From positions 1,922,001-1,986,000 of the forward strand of contig JABYQN010000003.1 in NCBI GenBank assembly GCA_022606135.1: a DNA stretch of 64,000 nt, in the 5' to 3' direction. The DNA comes from Fomes fomentarius. Taxonomy: Eukaryota > Basidiomycota > Agaricomycetes > Polyporales > Polyporaceae. Numbering within the stretch: the first letter of the stretch is position 1; each line of letters starts with the position of its first letter. Below are positions 45,569 through 59,172 of this stretch, in pieces. The notes under the pieces were generated by a model, which saw nothing but the letters and a program-made list of their open reading frames with translations, was not told the DNA's origin and did not search any database. The position numbers and the translations under genes were made by a program.

Positions 45569-46490
45569 CTTCGTGGCCACTAGTCTTCGTAGAGTTTTAT
45601 GGTTTGGCTTCAATTATTGATTGATCGCTTCTGCTCTGCACCCCGCAGACTTTTTTTGTTTTAGTTCGGGCGACTTGTTCTACATGTACACTCCGCTTTG
45701 GCGGGCGCCTCAGCCGCTCTCTTTCCTTGCTACCGTCATGCATGCGCAGCCTGGCACTTGAGCCTGGTCCTGGCCTGGTCATAGGCCTCGATCGACAGGG
45801 ACATTTGTAGTTGACATATCTACTATGCGTCATGGTGAACCTGGACACTGACCATGCTTGCTACATACAGAGATGCCTGCATTGTTTACTGACTTGTGGC
45901 TAATTAGGATACCGATTAGGGCTCGGTGATACAACGGCTCCTTGAACATGATGATCGTGGCGAGCTTGGAACCCGATTCATAAAGATGACCAAGTGAGTA
46001 TGCTACTTCGTCGAGAATCAACGTGGACGGTGGAGCTATGGGAGTCAGCCACTGATTGCGACTCATACGATCAAAGCGGCAGAGCTCCGAAGCCATGACC
46101 GGAAGCGAGTTCAATAGTCCTGGCACATTGAGTGAGTTAGTGTCGGGACTGAACCGCCATGACTCCCATCGTGACATTGATTGCCTATTGGAGTCCGATA
46201 GGCGGCGCTCCTGAGGCTCAGCTCACGTAGCATACGAACAGCTAGTGGCGAGTGAACATAGATCGAGCCCGACGTGCAACGTAGGTCTCTCCTTCAGGCT
46301 ACATCGTTCCTCTAGCTCACCTTGTGACGTCAGGCCGTACCGTGTATAAGAACGCTAGCTCTCGCTGCCAGCTGACCATCAACATCTCTCAGTCTCTCAC
46401 TCAGCCAACGCATAGTACAGTCAGTCTTTCCTCCCGCCAATTTCTCTCCATTCGACCGCAGCTGACGGGTATTGCATATGATATCAGAAC
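45569..46490. other. Spacer U6-B to SSP-B
   Basis: Near-identical, inverted, to 61899-62820. 'ccgtgtataagaacgctag' at about 46337-46355 is a likely TATA box for the SSP gene. A 115-codon minus-strand frame (45830-46177) is preserved in arm C with one change, but arm A lacks it. It is probably chance plus recent duplication. Confidence 0.5.
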
Positions 46491-46784
46491 ATGCAGTTCA
46501 CTCTCATTTTCACCGCCATCTCCTTCATTGCTTTGGTCACTGCGCTGCCCGTGGCGCAATATCCTGTAAGTCCCGACGGAACACCTTCAATGGTCGCAGC
46601 TGTGACCTAACTGCCTATTGTGTAGGGTGGCCCCATTAATCCCCCTTCTGCTACTCCCTCGGGCGCTGCGGGATTGATTGGTGGCTCCATCATAGACAAG
46701 CCGGGAGTGAATGATGGCGCCGTAGTAGGCTCGGTCTTGGGTGGCAATGTCGCCGATCCCACGGTCAACATCGGCGGCGCGTAG
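46491..46784 (+). CDS. Small secreted Cys-free protein, copy B (about 78 aa)
   Basis: Exons 46491-46565 and 46626-46784, GTAAGT donor and TGTAG acceptor. The leader MQFTLIFTAISFIALVTALP has the shape of a signal peptide, with cleavage likely after TALPVA. The mature part (about 52 residues) is rich in Gly, Pro, Ala and Val (GGPINPPSATPSGAAG, then GSVLGGNVADPTVNIGGA) and has no Cys. It may be a small cell-wall-associated or apoplastic peptide; no family is recognised. Copy C at 61605 differs in few residues, while copy A is interrupted. Confidence 0.75.
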
Positions 46785-48134
46785 GCGATCGTGAGGAAGA
46801 CTCGGAGTCTAGGTGGATTGCAGAAGACCACATCCTCTCCTTACGAACGAGAATAGCCCTGTACCACAAGTCCGACAAATATATTGCTTGTGTCACAGAC
46901 AGACAGTCCTTGTGCTTGTGCTTCCCATAGGCGACATGGTCGTCGTCCACCGTGACATTTCTCTGAGCACGCTTGTCTGTTAATGGAGTCGGCAGGTGCG
47001 CAATGTTTGTGGACTGACAGAGCCGATGTGTCGAGTAGCAACGTCAAGATGGAGGTAAAATGATTCTTATTGCGGATGATGACCTCGACGTTTTTGAGCC
47101 CAGCCGCCTCATTTGAAGTGGACCAGTATTGAATTTCGGGTAGCACGTGTGAATGAATATAGTAGTCGCCTCACGAGGTGATCGTAACGGTTTTCTGGAC
47201 AAACACAAACGCGTCACTGCCAACGCGACACCACATTAGAGATGTACAACTTCATAGCAAAAGCTTCTCACCGCGTGTCCTTGGCTTCGGTGCTAGGCCT
47301 TGGAGAACTGCCAGTGTGCTGTCCTCGAACGGAAGTAGATACAGGGCTCTGAGGCACCGATCGTCAAATCATGTCGCAGGAAAACTCAAAAATTGCGGCG
47401 AGTGAGGGAAGAGGATGCAGAGAACGTTGATGTCCAGGTCGAAGGCTCATGCGTCTCTGTCTACGCGGGCGCTCCAAGGTCGGTCAAGCAGCCCATGCAT
47501 TGTCACGCAAACTTCGAAATGGGCCAGCATGCTACATCGGCTCAGGAGACTGCCTAGCAGCGCATCCCCACACATGAGAAACTTGTGGTGAATAGCCCTG
47601 CTCCTCCGAGTCACGCTGACGCCGCATGAGGATACATCCATGACGTACATTCGCGGTCCTTGTGAATTTGTAATGCTGACTTAGGCGGACCCAACTCAAG
47701 TTTGCGGCGGGAAGTAAGATATTGGAGTTACAGGAAGACTCGAGAATCTTTGACACCGTCGCTATCATGCTGGTTTGGGTCTACAAGGATCAGTGTAGGT
47801 TTGTCAGCGTCTTTCAACTACGTATGCAATGAATCTCTCCTACCTTCCGCAAGGTAGCTAGCGCCACCGCGAGAATATCTATATAGGGAAACAAACATGA
47901 CTACTGAAGAGAGAAGCCCACCTAGACATAATGCCGCGCATTATGACCATGATCGATCAGGTCATCGCAACGGAGTCAACACACTGTAAGGCCTTCGTGT
48001 CGAAATCTGCGGGTACGTTGACCAACTGCGAACTGGCAGAGTTCCTCTCACAAGGAAAATTCCATAGCATCCAGAAATACAACCGCCGCAACCACGATCG
48101 AGCTAACACCAGCTGTCCGGTCATTATCGAGCAT
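46785..48134. other. Spacer SSP-B to DGAT2-B, copy of 35264-36269 with insertion
   Basis: SSP 3'UTR-like sequence (ggtggattgcag, gaatagccctgtaccacaag) is shared by all three arms. Arms A and C both keep a stretch with 'gcgtttacag..ccagaataaca', which B has lost around 47000. At about 47460-47670 B has an insertion of roughly 200 bp relative to A. No intact gene seen. Confidence 0.5.
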
Positions 48135-50240
48135 TCACTCGATAATGTTCAGCTCCTTCTTCCTCGTCCTCGCGAAGTCGTCCTTGTACGTATTCCAGAT
48201 CCTGTCAAGCCCAAACAGGCATATGTGAGCATCCGTCACAACATACTGACTCGTGGGAGCGACAAATGCGGTGACTAAGGAACGCACCACATCAGCTCGT
48301 CTATATACTGCTGCTGCACGTGTATGATCTCTTCTAGTGTCGGCTTGTCGCACTGCACTACACGAATCGGGTGTCCGACTTCGTGAAACGATGAGAAACA
48401 ATGAGCACCGTCTTGGATAACGGTATGGAGCGAATCTTCACTCACTGACTGCGACTATCCGCTTACGGTACGGCATCAGGCCGAGATTGTCTGTACGGAC
48501 ATCGCGATGTGAATAGGCGGATAATGAGGAGACGGCGGACACTGACAGTTCAACAGGCCACGACCATGGAATAGCGGGAGCGTGAACCCGAAGATATTCT
48601 GGAATTTCTTCTGTAGCGAGTGTAGCGTCGTGCCCTTTTCGTTGGGCATCTGTCTATAAATCTGCAGCCCAGGTGAGTTTGAGTTGGGGGGCCACTCGGG
48701 GGATTCCGAACGTACATCGTTTTCTCCAAAGGAGAACACGGGAACGAGATCGGCACTGTGCACTGGTGAGGTCGTATCCACCACAGCTTGAAGGAGCGAA
48801 GGCTTACCCATGTTGAATGGCAATTTTGATAAACCCGAGCCTATGAAGTACTTCAGCGTCACACAGGCAATGATAAACGATCTGCGCACCTCTTCCTCAG
48901 TGTCAGATCCGCCGTCCCAGGGTGTGCGCTCAAACTCTCAGCAGCACCACCCACAACGATCGTGATCGCCTGCCCAGGACCACCCTTCAAGATATTCGAG
49001 CACGACAGCTTCGATACCGAGCATACACCCATCGCAAGGATGATGTCGCGGTAGAATGGCATGCGGAAGTTGGACGTCAGGGTGAGTAGGTGAGGTACAA
49101 TACCCGGGAACGCGGCCGAGAAGCCTGTGCCTAGAACACCGCCATCGGTGAACATATGGCAAGACACAAAAGGGATGACTACGTACTTTCGGTTGCGAAC
49201 GTGCAGATGGCACCCCTACAAAGAAACGGCTTGAGTTTGGACGATACCTCTTAAGCGGAGAAATCAGACGCTTGCATTCCAATGATGCCTACAACCATTA
49301 GACGAGTGAGATCATACACAGTACATATACGGATGCGTCGTCACTGACCATGTGGATGGTATCCGAATACATACGGCCTATCGGGCGGAAGGTCGCATGT
49401 CTAGTAGCCCACAACCACGGTTCAGCAACGCCCATAGCCATGACTTCCTTCATCACCAACCTTCAAGAACCTTAGTGCAAGCCAAAAAAACCTCACTTGA
49501 GCTGAGTGATCTGGAGACTAGAACGAGGTACTCACGAAGCGGGGTAGTATTCAGCAAAATACCTCCAGAACCGCGACGAGCGAAACCACGGACTGAGCCG
49601 TCCTCCATGCTCGGGGCTCTTGTCTATGTATGCGATCCATATCCAGTATGCAGCAAGGAACGGCCAGAGAGGCGGAAAAGAGCTACACGATCGCGCGGAG
49701 AGCCGGCGGCGACCCGAGACGTTCCGTCAGTGCCTCTCGTCTCGCATTTCAGGCACAGAGACAAGGCGATGGGGTCCAAGCGGGAGAGGGTGGGTGGAGA
49801 CAGGATGAATGGACTCAAGAAGCACTCACAGGAGGAAGAAGAACACAAAAGTCGCCCAGACGATCGTCGTGGACCATATCGCGACAGCCAGGGTCTGCAG
49901 TCTGCGCCTCCTCGGGATCTTGGATGGCACGAACCTACCCCACACATCACGCCCATATAAACCACCATCCATTCAGCCCATATAGCCAACAGGTGCGCCG
50001 AAGCAAGTTTGCAGAAGCGTGTACACGAGGAGGGCAAACGCGAGGCATGGCATGGTCAGCGAGAGTTTGCGAAAGCTAGCGCCAAGGAGATCGCGAAGAT
50101 ACGCACTCGATGTGCGCGTGCAGGTTCTTGACGGGCGTGAGGGGCGTCGCCGTGAGGCTGCTGAGGCTGCTGAGGCGTTCGCGGAGCGAGGACGAGGAGA
50201 CGGTGCGTGTTGCGGACGTGAACACCTTCCGAACTTCCAT
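48135..50240 (-). CDS. Diacylglycerol acyltransferase, DGAT2 family, copy B
   Basis: Start at 50240 (MEVRKVFTSATRTVSSSSL), stop at 48135. Same exon plan as copy A, including the 10-nt (49461-49470) and 13-nt (49276-49288) microexons. The microexon gives EYYPA-SFLK-TCDLPPDRPY, matching the SFLKE/SIIKE seen in the family. It has the hairpin VPSKIPRRRRLQTLAV with STTIVWATFVFFFLL, the YVFGYHPHG site continuing GIIGMGAICTFATE, GFSAAFPGIVPHLLTLTSNF, ITIVVGGAAESLSAHPGTAD, GADLVPVFSFGEND, MPNEKGTTLHSLQKKFQNIF and a tail ending KKELNIIE. The intron after GIIG-M uses a GC donor (49275). Upstream sequence diverges from copy A beyond about 50380, so the two copies have different distal promoters. Confidence 0.9.
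49461..49470 (-). other. 10-nt microexon of DGAT2 copy B
   Basis: GTTCTTGAAG between ...CACTAAG and GTTGGT, giving S-F-L-K at the junction. Flanking introns are 65 nt (49471-49535) and 60 nt (49401-49460). Confidence 0.78.
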
Positions 50241-50663
50241 CGTGGCTAGTGGGCGACCGCCAGGCGTTTCAGACTTTCACGTAAGCTGAAGCGTGGAATT
50301 GAGAGCGGATTGGGGGACGCTGATAGCGCGGACAGACGAAGGAGTCGGAGGCGAGAGGAAGGTTAGGACGAAGAGAGATGAGGGAGGAGGAGAGGCAAAT
50401 TGAGCAGACACTGACAGGCCTCGCGTGCGCTGTTCGCTTGTCCCTATGGCGTCACTACCGCCCCGGCACAAGCCCAAAGCGACCGACTCGCTCCAAAACA
50501 CAAGCCTCGCCTCATTATTGTGATCCGGACATGGAAAAAACTTGGGATTGAGTATACTACACAACATGCGATCTAGACACTTTGCAACAGAAATACAGCC
50601 AAGACAATCCATCGACACACGCGCGCGCATCTGAGAACAACGTAGGATGAGACGGAGACGGGC
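50241..50663. other. DGAT2-B promoter and CDC48 3' flank
   Basis: The first 140 bases share blocks with the region upstream of DGAT2-A; the rest is unique. 'tgagtatactacacaacatg' lies at about 50549-50568. No gene seen. Confidence 0.4.
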
Positions 50664-53476
<2,813 letters not shown>

Positions 53477-54260
53477 GTCGTTGTATGTCGTGAAGTGAGT
53501 GGGAAAGGCGTGAGGGAGCAAAGGCGAGGACGGGCTTATGAGGACGAAGACAAGAGCGACGCGCGTCCATTACTCGACGCGTCACCTTATTGGCGTGGAA
53601 ATTTCCGGAGGGTTCCAGCACATTCTCACGGCGTTCGATTAGGCAATCTTGTTATGCTCGCGTCAAGTCCAAGGTATGCTGCGGCCCAGTAGTACTAGTA
53701 TGGGTACTACAGAGCGATTGAACGTGCACTCTAGGCATTATAATCAAGATCACAACGGCCGTGATCCACTACACATGCTCTGTATGAAAGATGCAAATGG
53801 GAAATTGGTGGTCGATGCATCGGATGGAGGCGAGAGCTCAGATTGAACGACTTCGATGACCCAAACTTCCGCATAGCGTGCTAAAACCATCAGACTTATG
53901 GGCCAGTCGGAGCTGCAGTGATGAGGGTGAACGCTGCTTGATAAAAGCAATGGCGAATGCGAAGCCAGCCTGCGAAGGGAGATCAGATAGAGACGCGCGT
54001 ACGCGTACAGTGACATCGTTCAGGATAGCGGCTATGAAGAATATCTTACCACAGGACGAATCAATGAACGGGCTCATACTAGACTACCGTCGATAATTGA
54101 GGTGAATTGAGGAGTCGTATATATGGCATGCACAACTATCAATACTGCAAGGTGCCAGTACAAATTCGCGGGGATGGTACACATGCTAAGATCGCCTTAA
54201 AATCAGTCCATTGAGTAGCCCGGCACGAGACAAGAGTTGGCTCACAAGACAACGGTGCAC
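53477..54260. promoter_or_regulatory. CDC48 promoter region
   Basis: A 780-bp gap upstream of CDC48 and downstream of the thioesterase-like gene. No motif could be assigned with confidence and no gene is supported. Confidence 0.35.
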
Positions 54261-55126
54261 TCATGATTCCCCGTCATGACTCTCCTGCAACGTTCCGCGC
54301 ATGCGTCTCGTGATGGCGGCCTTCGCCTTCTCCCCCGGATCGCACTTCGCTAGTTTGTCATAGTCATACCAGACGATGACTGAGTCGCACTCCGTGACGA
54401 TCCGGCGCTGCGCATAAGACCACATCGCGCCCTTCAAATAGAAGTGTGTCTTCGCCTGGCGCGGCTGCGAACCATTCCGCGAGTTCTGGGGAAGATGCGG
54501 CTGGTGCGCGACGAGCAGCGTGTCCGGGAACACGACGGGATACTTGTAGTCGAGGGAAAGAGACTTGAGGATAAGGGACACGCCTTTGCCCTTGATCATC
54601 GAGTCGGCTTTGGCAGGCCCGCCGAGCTCGTTCCCAAGTGCGCGCATCCAATGGATGCGCCCGGACTCGAAAAATCGCACGTAGCGTACGTTATTGACAT
54701 GCCTGGTACAACGGGCATTGGATGAGGACGAGCGGAGTGACAGTAATGCGAGTACTCACTGGAATGAATCATGGTCTCCCCATACCACTGGTTGCTCCCA
54801 GAAGCTGTCTGGATCGTATCCAAGTTTCAGCAACTGTGCGCGGCCCTCCTCTGCTGGAGACAGTTCCTCCGGAGATGGATTTGGAGACTCCGGCCCTTGA
54901 GTTCCCGGCGGAAGGTGGAAGGGAGATGTCGGGTCCTTGAACCTGTTACGAAGGGCCTGAGAGTGACAATAACCGAATTGAGGACGTTGCGTGCACAGGT
55001 CAACCAGAGACATCGAGTACTCGCCTCGATAGTGAACGATGAGTATCGAGAATGCTGAGCTACGCCGACGCGAATCGGAGAAGCACGCGGAGCTCCCCGA
55101 AGAGCAGATCGCACCAGCGCGTTCAT
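54261..55126 (-). CDS. Hotdog-fold thioesterase-like protein, probably mitochondrial
   Basis: Three exons: 55025-55126, about 54763-54956, and 54261-54693. The N-terminus MNALVRSALRGAPRASPIRV is basic and Ser/Ala-rich, as in mitochondrial presequences. The core reads FWEQPVVWGDHDSFQHVNNV then RYVRFFESGRIHWMRALGNE, the D-x-F-x-H-V-N-N pattern of 4-hydroxybenzoyl-CoA thioesterase-type hotdog proteins. Further on are KGKGVSLILKSLSLDYKYPV and FPDTLLVAHQPHLPQNSRNG. Strands with HFYLKGAMWSYAQRRIVTEC and DSVIVWYDYDKLAKCDPGEK follow. The family hydrolyses acyl-CoA thioesters; the substrate is unknown. Intron 1 (54957-55024) begins GC (GAG|GCGAGT) if the frame EALRNRFKDPTSPFHL is right. The gene is head-to-head with tubulin cofactor B. 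Confidence 0.8.
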
Positions 55127-55532
55127 GGCGCGTTCGTCCTACGTCGTACGAGGTCAAGGGACGAGAGTACTGATGTCGAGACGGAGGTCGTGGTGAATCG
55201 TGACCATGGCCGGCTAGATGGTGGCCGGAGGCAGGCGCGGATGTGGCTGAATCAAACGTGAGTTCGCCATTCAGTGAATGGCGAACTCACGTTTCGGGTC
55301 TTGCCTCTTCCGTGCCCCACCATCCTCAAGCCTAGCTGTAGTACGTTTTGCACACCAACTCGTGAACACATCCTCTCGCTCTCTCAAGCTTAAGTCTCGT
55401 GATACCCACCACTTGTTACACCGTTCTGGAACCAACTCGAACACGCGCACCGACTCACCATGAGGCCGTCTCAGCCAGTGCAAGTGTTCCTGCTTCCTCC
55501 GGCATCCTCTGCTATACGATTGACGACGCGCA
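55127..55532. promoter_or_regulatory. Divergent promoter, thioesterase-like gene and cofactor B
   Basis: 406 bp between two head-to-head starts, containing the 41-bp palindrome at 55254-55294 in its middle. No obvious TATA box on either side. Confidence 0.5.
55254..55294. repeat. 41-bp perfect palindrome
   Basis: The left arm 55254-55273 (begins AAACGTGAGTTCG) and right arm 55275-55294 (ends CGAACTCACGTTT) are exact reverse complements, 20 bp each, around a single central G at 55274. It contains the E-box-like core CACGT on both sides. It could be a paired operator, a hairpin, or an assembly/foldback artefact. Confidence 0.9.
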
Positions 55533-56453
55533 ATGACTAGTACAGTAAATGTTTTTGTTCGCTCCCTGGACACTCGATCCGAGCGACGATATGATCTTAG
55601 TTTGACTGTCGGTCAACTCAAGGTGCGTGGTGCTTCTTCTGCTTCGTTGCACGAGCCTCAACAACCGTTCATTCGGATACAGAACAAGCTTGAGCTGGTG
55701 ACTGGTATCCCGGTTCAGAACCAGTCAATCTCAGTGCACGCGTCTGAGGACGCGGCTGAATCAGTGGTGACTCTGTCAGACGATAGTAGGCAGCTCGGCT
55801 TCTACGGAGTGCGGGACTGGCAGGTGCTGAAAGTACGCAAAGCCGATCCTCAGCTCTCTCCACAAAGACTCATGGATCGTCGTAGGTCACGGATCTCAAC
55901 CCTGCAACGTCCTTTACCGGCCAACTCTCCGATACTTCTCAAGTCGACAAGTTCGAGTTGAGCGAAGCAGAGTACGCCCAGAGACAAGGTACTATCGGTG
56001 CTCCGCTTGTACAATGCATGCCATCTGAACGTTGGCAGATACCGTCCTCGCGTACAAGCAACGGCACAGGATTGGCCGCTTTGCGGAGAACGGTGCAGAG
56101 CAGCCCGAAGAGACTCCCCAGGTCGAGATCGCAGTAGGTGCGCGGTGCGAGGTGGAGTCCAGTGAGGCGGACTTCCGCAAACGCGGTACTGTGCGCTACG
56201 TTGGGCCTACTGAGTTCGCCAAGGGCGTGTGGATCGGCGTCGAGTACGACGAGCCCATAGGGAAGAACGATGGGTCGTAAGTACATCCCGAATATCTATG
56301 CGTGCGTGTGCTGAGTCGCGTGTGCTGAATAGGGTGAAGGGCCAGAGATACTTCGAGTGCGGCCAGAACTTCGGAGTCTTTGTCAAGCCCGACCGTGTCA
56401 ATGTAGGAGACTTCCCAGTGGAAGAAATCAACTTCGAAGATGAAGAGATTTGA
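55533..56453 (+). CDS. Tubulin-folding cofactor B (TBCB/Alp11-like)
   Basis: Exons 55533-55622, 55683-55832, about 55886-55981, about 56039-56278 and about 56332-56453. The N-terminal ubiquitin-like domain reads MTSTVNVFVRSLDTRSERRY, then TVGQLKNKLELVTGIPVQNQ and LGFYGVRDWQVLKVTDLNP. A linker (VDKFELSEAEYAQRQDTVLA) leads to a C-terminal CAP-Gly domain with RKRGTVRYVGPTEFAKGVWI and GVEYDEPIGKNDGSVKGQRY. FGVFVKPDRVNVGDFP completes the domain. The protein ends EDEEI, close to the D/E-E-I tail of cofactor B proteins. TBCB binds alpha-tubulin after CCT folding and passes it to cofactor E. The gene is complete and intron phases fit. Confidence 0.93.
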
Positions 56454-57569
56454 GGTGAGTCACATGAAATATGCCGGTTGCTTTGGGTTGATTTGTCTAT
56501 CTAAATCAGCGAAGGCAGACAACCCTGTATGTACTTGTGCATTCATCAACAGCGACAATATTTCGTTCCTCCCCACTGCCTCGCATTTGCATCCTTCCGA
56601 CCGGGCCCCTTCGCGAGACCTACCTGTGTATTCCGGCAATCGTGATACTCGATGAAATGAATGTCCGTTGGCTAGATATACATGCTCGGCGGGTTCCATG
56701 GAAGGTAGGCAGGGTATGGTCAATGAACCCACGTGGCAGGTGTACCCAGGGCTTGTGACAGGAGGTGTTCCATAACAGTTCGGAGTTGAACCCATGTCCC
56801 GTCATCGATCGTCGATAGCCCTGGATGTCCCTTGTCTAAACTCGAGCACTGCTTCAGGATTTTGCTTCGGCGGACCATACCTACAAGCACGAGACGCGTT
56901 CGATATCGGCTCAGTTCGCTGATCCTGCATGGTGTCTCATTCATCTCGTGGTCCCCACTCCCTTCGCTCACACATCTGATTCTATCATTGTAGCAGTCAC
57001 AACAATCCCACCACCTCGATTCCTGATTCCTGGCCGAAGTACACGTTCGCGTATTTTCTGATTCTCTTGTCTGGCAGCTCACGACTGCAAGAGCTGCGTC
57101 TTCCATGTTGCCGGGGCACGCGCCATGCGAGGTCACGCTATTTGTGTTGACTCTGACACCGTGCTGATGATTCCCCGTCGTACTCCAACTATGAGCTACT
57201 GGAGCACGTTTCGCAAGGCGTTCGTGCGCGTTTGCCAACCAAAAGGGTTAGCCTGGGGAGCAGGGTGCACATATGCTTGTTCAGAGGGATCGAGTCTTTG
57301 AGGTGGCAGGTTGGACTCTCAGTTGCCATCCCGTACTCGAATTAGCTCGACGATGGTCTCCAGATGGTCACTGGTCGATACGACTTCACATGACGGATTC
57401 TTTGGGTCGGTACATTTGCTTCCGCAGAGTCTGCAAGCTTCATCCACTCAATCGTCATGATCTCAGTAGAAGATGGTAATTGTGAGAACAGAATACGTCA
57501 CAGCGTATGCTCCGACAGAGAGAGAGACAGTCCATCTGATTCGAATGAGACCTTTCCAAACCGCATTAG
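56454..57569. other. 1.1 kb intergenic between convergent genes
   Basis: A 172-codon minus-strand frame (56720-57238) is the longest feature. Its translation has no motif and an ordinary random composition. No other structure seen. Confidence 0.35.
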
Positions 57570-58609
57570 CTAAACACAGGGCATCAAGGTAACGCTGGTT
57601 AGTCTTACCTCAGCAATTTTCTTATCCATTGTTCTCCGCAGAGTACTCATGAAGGTCCGGAGCTGGGTATGAACCACGGCTCTACACTGGTCGCACGCAG
57701 TCGCCTCCTTGAGGGCCTCCTCGCAAACCCCCGGCTCCTCGATGGCTTCGCCACATGGTCGATCTAGTAGCAGCGCGGTGACCCGCCGATAGTGCGCGGT
57801 CATCCATGCTGTGAGCTTGCGCGAGACTGCGGGTTTGCCGATGGGGTATGTGGTACCGTTCCGCCCACAGGGGGTGCAGCGCGTGAAGCTCCAGGTGGAG
57901 TCCGGCAGCCAGCACAAATCTACCAGCATCTCTTTCAGAGCGGCGATGCACCGTCTGCGGTATGCCAGTAAGCGGTAGTAATCCCGACCGCTGATGTCTC
58001 GGAGCTCGTCGACGTACGTCTCCGACGCATCCGCGTTCGATAGGGAGAGGAATCCGCGGGCTGCTGCCCGCATCACGTCTGGCATGTCGTATTGGGCGCT
58101 GATGGCGTACACGCGAATGGGACTTGTTCTGACGAAGGATGTGAGACGGTTCTTGAAGATAAGTAAGACGCTGTCCATTTGATACTTGTGCGCAGCGGCG
58201 AGAATCGGTTTGAGTGTACCAAGCGAAATGGTGTAGTCTGCAGCGGGCCAGAACATCCGGAGTAAAGTATCCAGGACGCTGCTATGCTCGAGAAGCTCGA
58301 TCAGGGGAGTATCGGGTGGAGGGGCATATCGTGATCCACCCCCGAAAGGGTCGGTCTCAGGCTCTGCCTTCAGGTTTGGACTAGGCGGGCAAGAAGCCTT
58401 TGCCAAAGAGAACATATCGGCGAACACAGGGGAGACTTCTTCAAGGATGCACTTGTAGACATAGAAGTCCACTTGGTCAGAGCTCCGAAGTATCACGTCA
58501 GCTTTCTCTTTATTGAACGGTGGTAGCGCTTTGCGAATGGGTGAGGGTGTCCATGGTGCCGACGCACCATCGGGTTCATTCGATTCGCTCTTAAGCGGGA
58601 ATAGGCTTC
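57570..58609 (-). CDS. BTB/POZ domain protein, 5' end uncertain
   Basis: The main exon runs from an acceptor at about 58610 (CCAG|GAAGCC) to the TAG at 57570-57572. It reads KSESNEPDGASAPWTPSP, then KADVILRSSDQVDFYVYKCI, LEEVSPVFADMFSLAKASCP, the opening of a BTB fold as used in Agaricomycete BTB families. PLIELLEHSSVLDTLLRMFW and LKPILAAAHKYQMDSVLLIF follow, then an Arg/Cys-rich C-terminal half with CGEAIEEPGVCEEALKE and TACDQCRAVVHTQLRTFM. BTB domains dimerise and often act as Cul3 adaptors. The first coding exon was not identified; a candidate Met is at 58681. Confidence 0.8.
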
Positions 58610-59172
58610 CTGGTCACAATCGTGCATGGAAAACATCGTCAGCCCAGTGTCGGATCGTGGATGAACGTATGTACCTTCCATTACCGGCGGAGGATGATGA
58701 ACGAAGTTGACCTAGAGGAGTTGCACTCGAGATGGAATCGAATCAGATACTACCCAACACGTGTAGGGCGGCCTTCACTTTTCCACACTTGTGCTTCTTC
58801 GTGCACGACTTATATGGAGATGGTTAATATGGTTATTCCTTTCATGGTCGCTACTATTCGATGTCACGCGGACCATGTGTCTGCGCTGCAACAATGAGCC
58901 TGCCTTGTACTAATCGACCATGGGGCCAGTGGATCGTTTAAATCATGGTCCACCCCATCGAGCTCGAGCCGCTCAATTAACAAACACTTACCATCTAACT
59001 CACCGCCTGGTGTCTGGGATTCCGCAGACCCTATCAGTGATCCCGTAGGTGGACAGTCACCATCAGGCTCTCAAGACTAGATCCAAATAAGGAGTCACCA
59101 GAATTGTGGTTCGGGCGTGTGTGTTGTACAGGTATCACTAGTAGTCCGACTCTCAGTCACGACCAAATACTC
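58610..59172. other. Intergenic, may hold the first BTB exon
   Basis: The 5' exon of the BTB gene probably lies within 58610-58700. The remainder to 59172 holds nothing recognisable and is the 3' flank of the MDR gene. Confidence 0.35.

Noticed and set aside
45830..46177. 115-codon frame preserved in arms B (minus) and C (62211-62558, plus) with one residue changed
   Set aside because: Preservation is explained by recent duplication of the whole arm. The homologous spacer in arm A does not keep the frame, and the translation has no motif. A transcript would be needed to accept it.
56720..57238. 172-codon minus-strand frame between TBCB and the BTB gene
   Set aside because: Random-looking composition, no motif and no splice extension; long frames arise by chance in this GC range.
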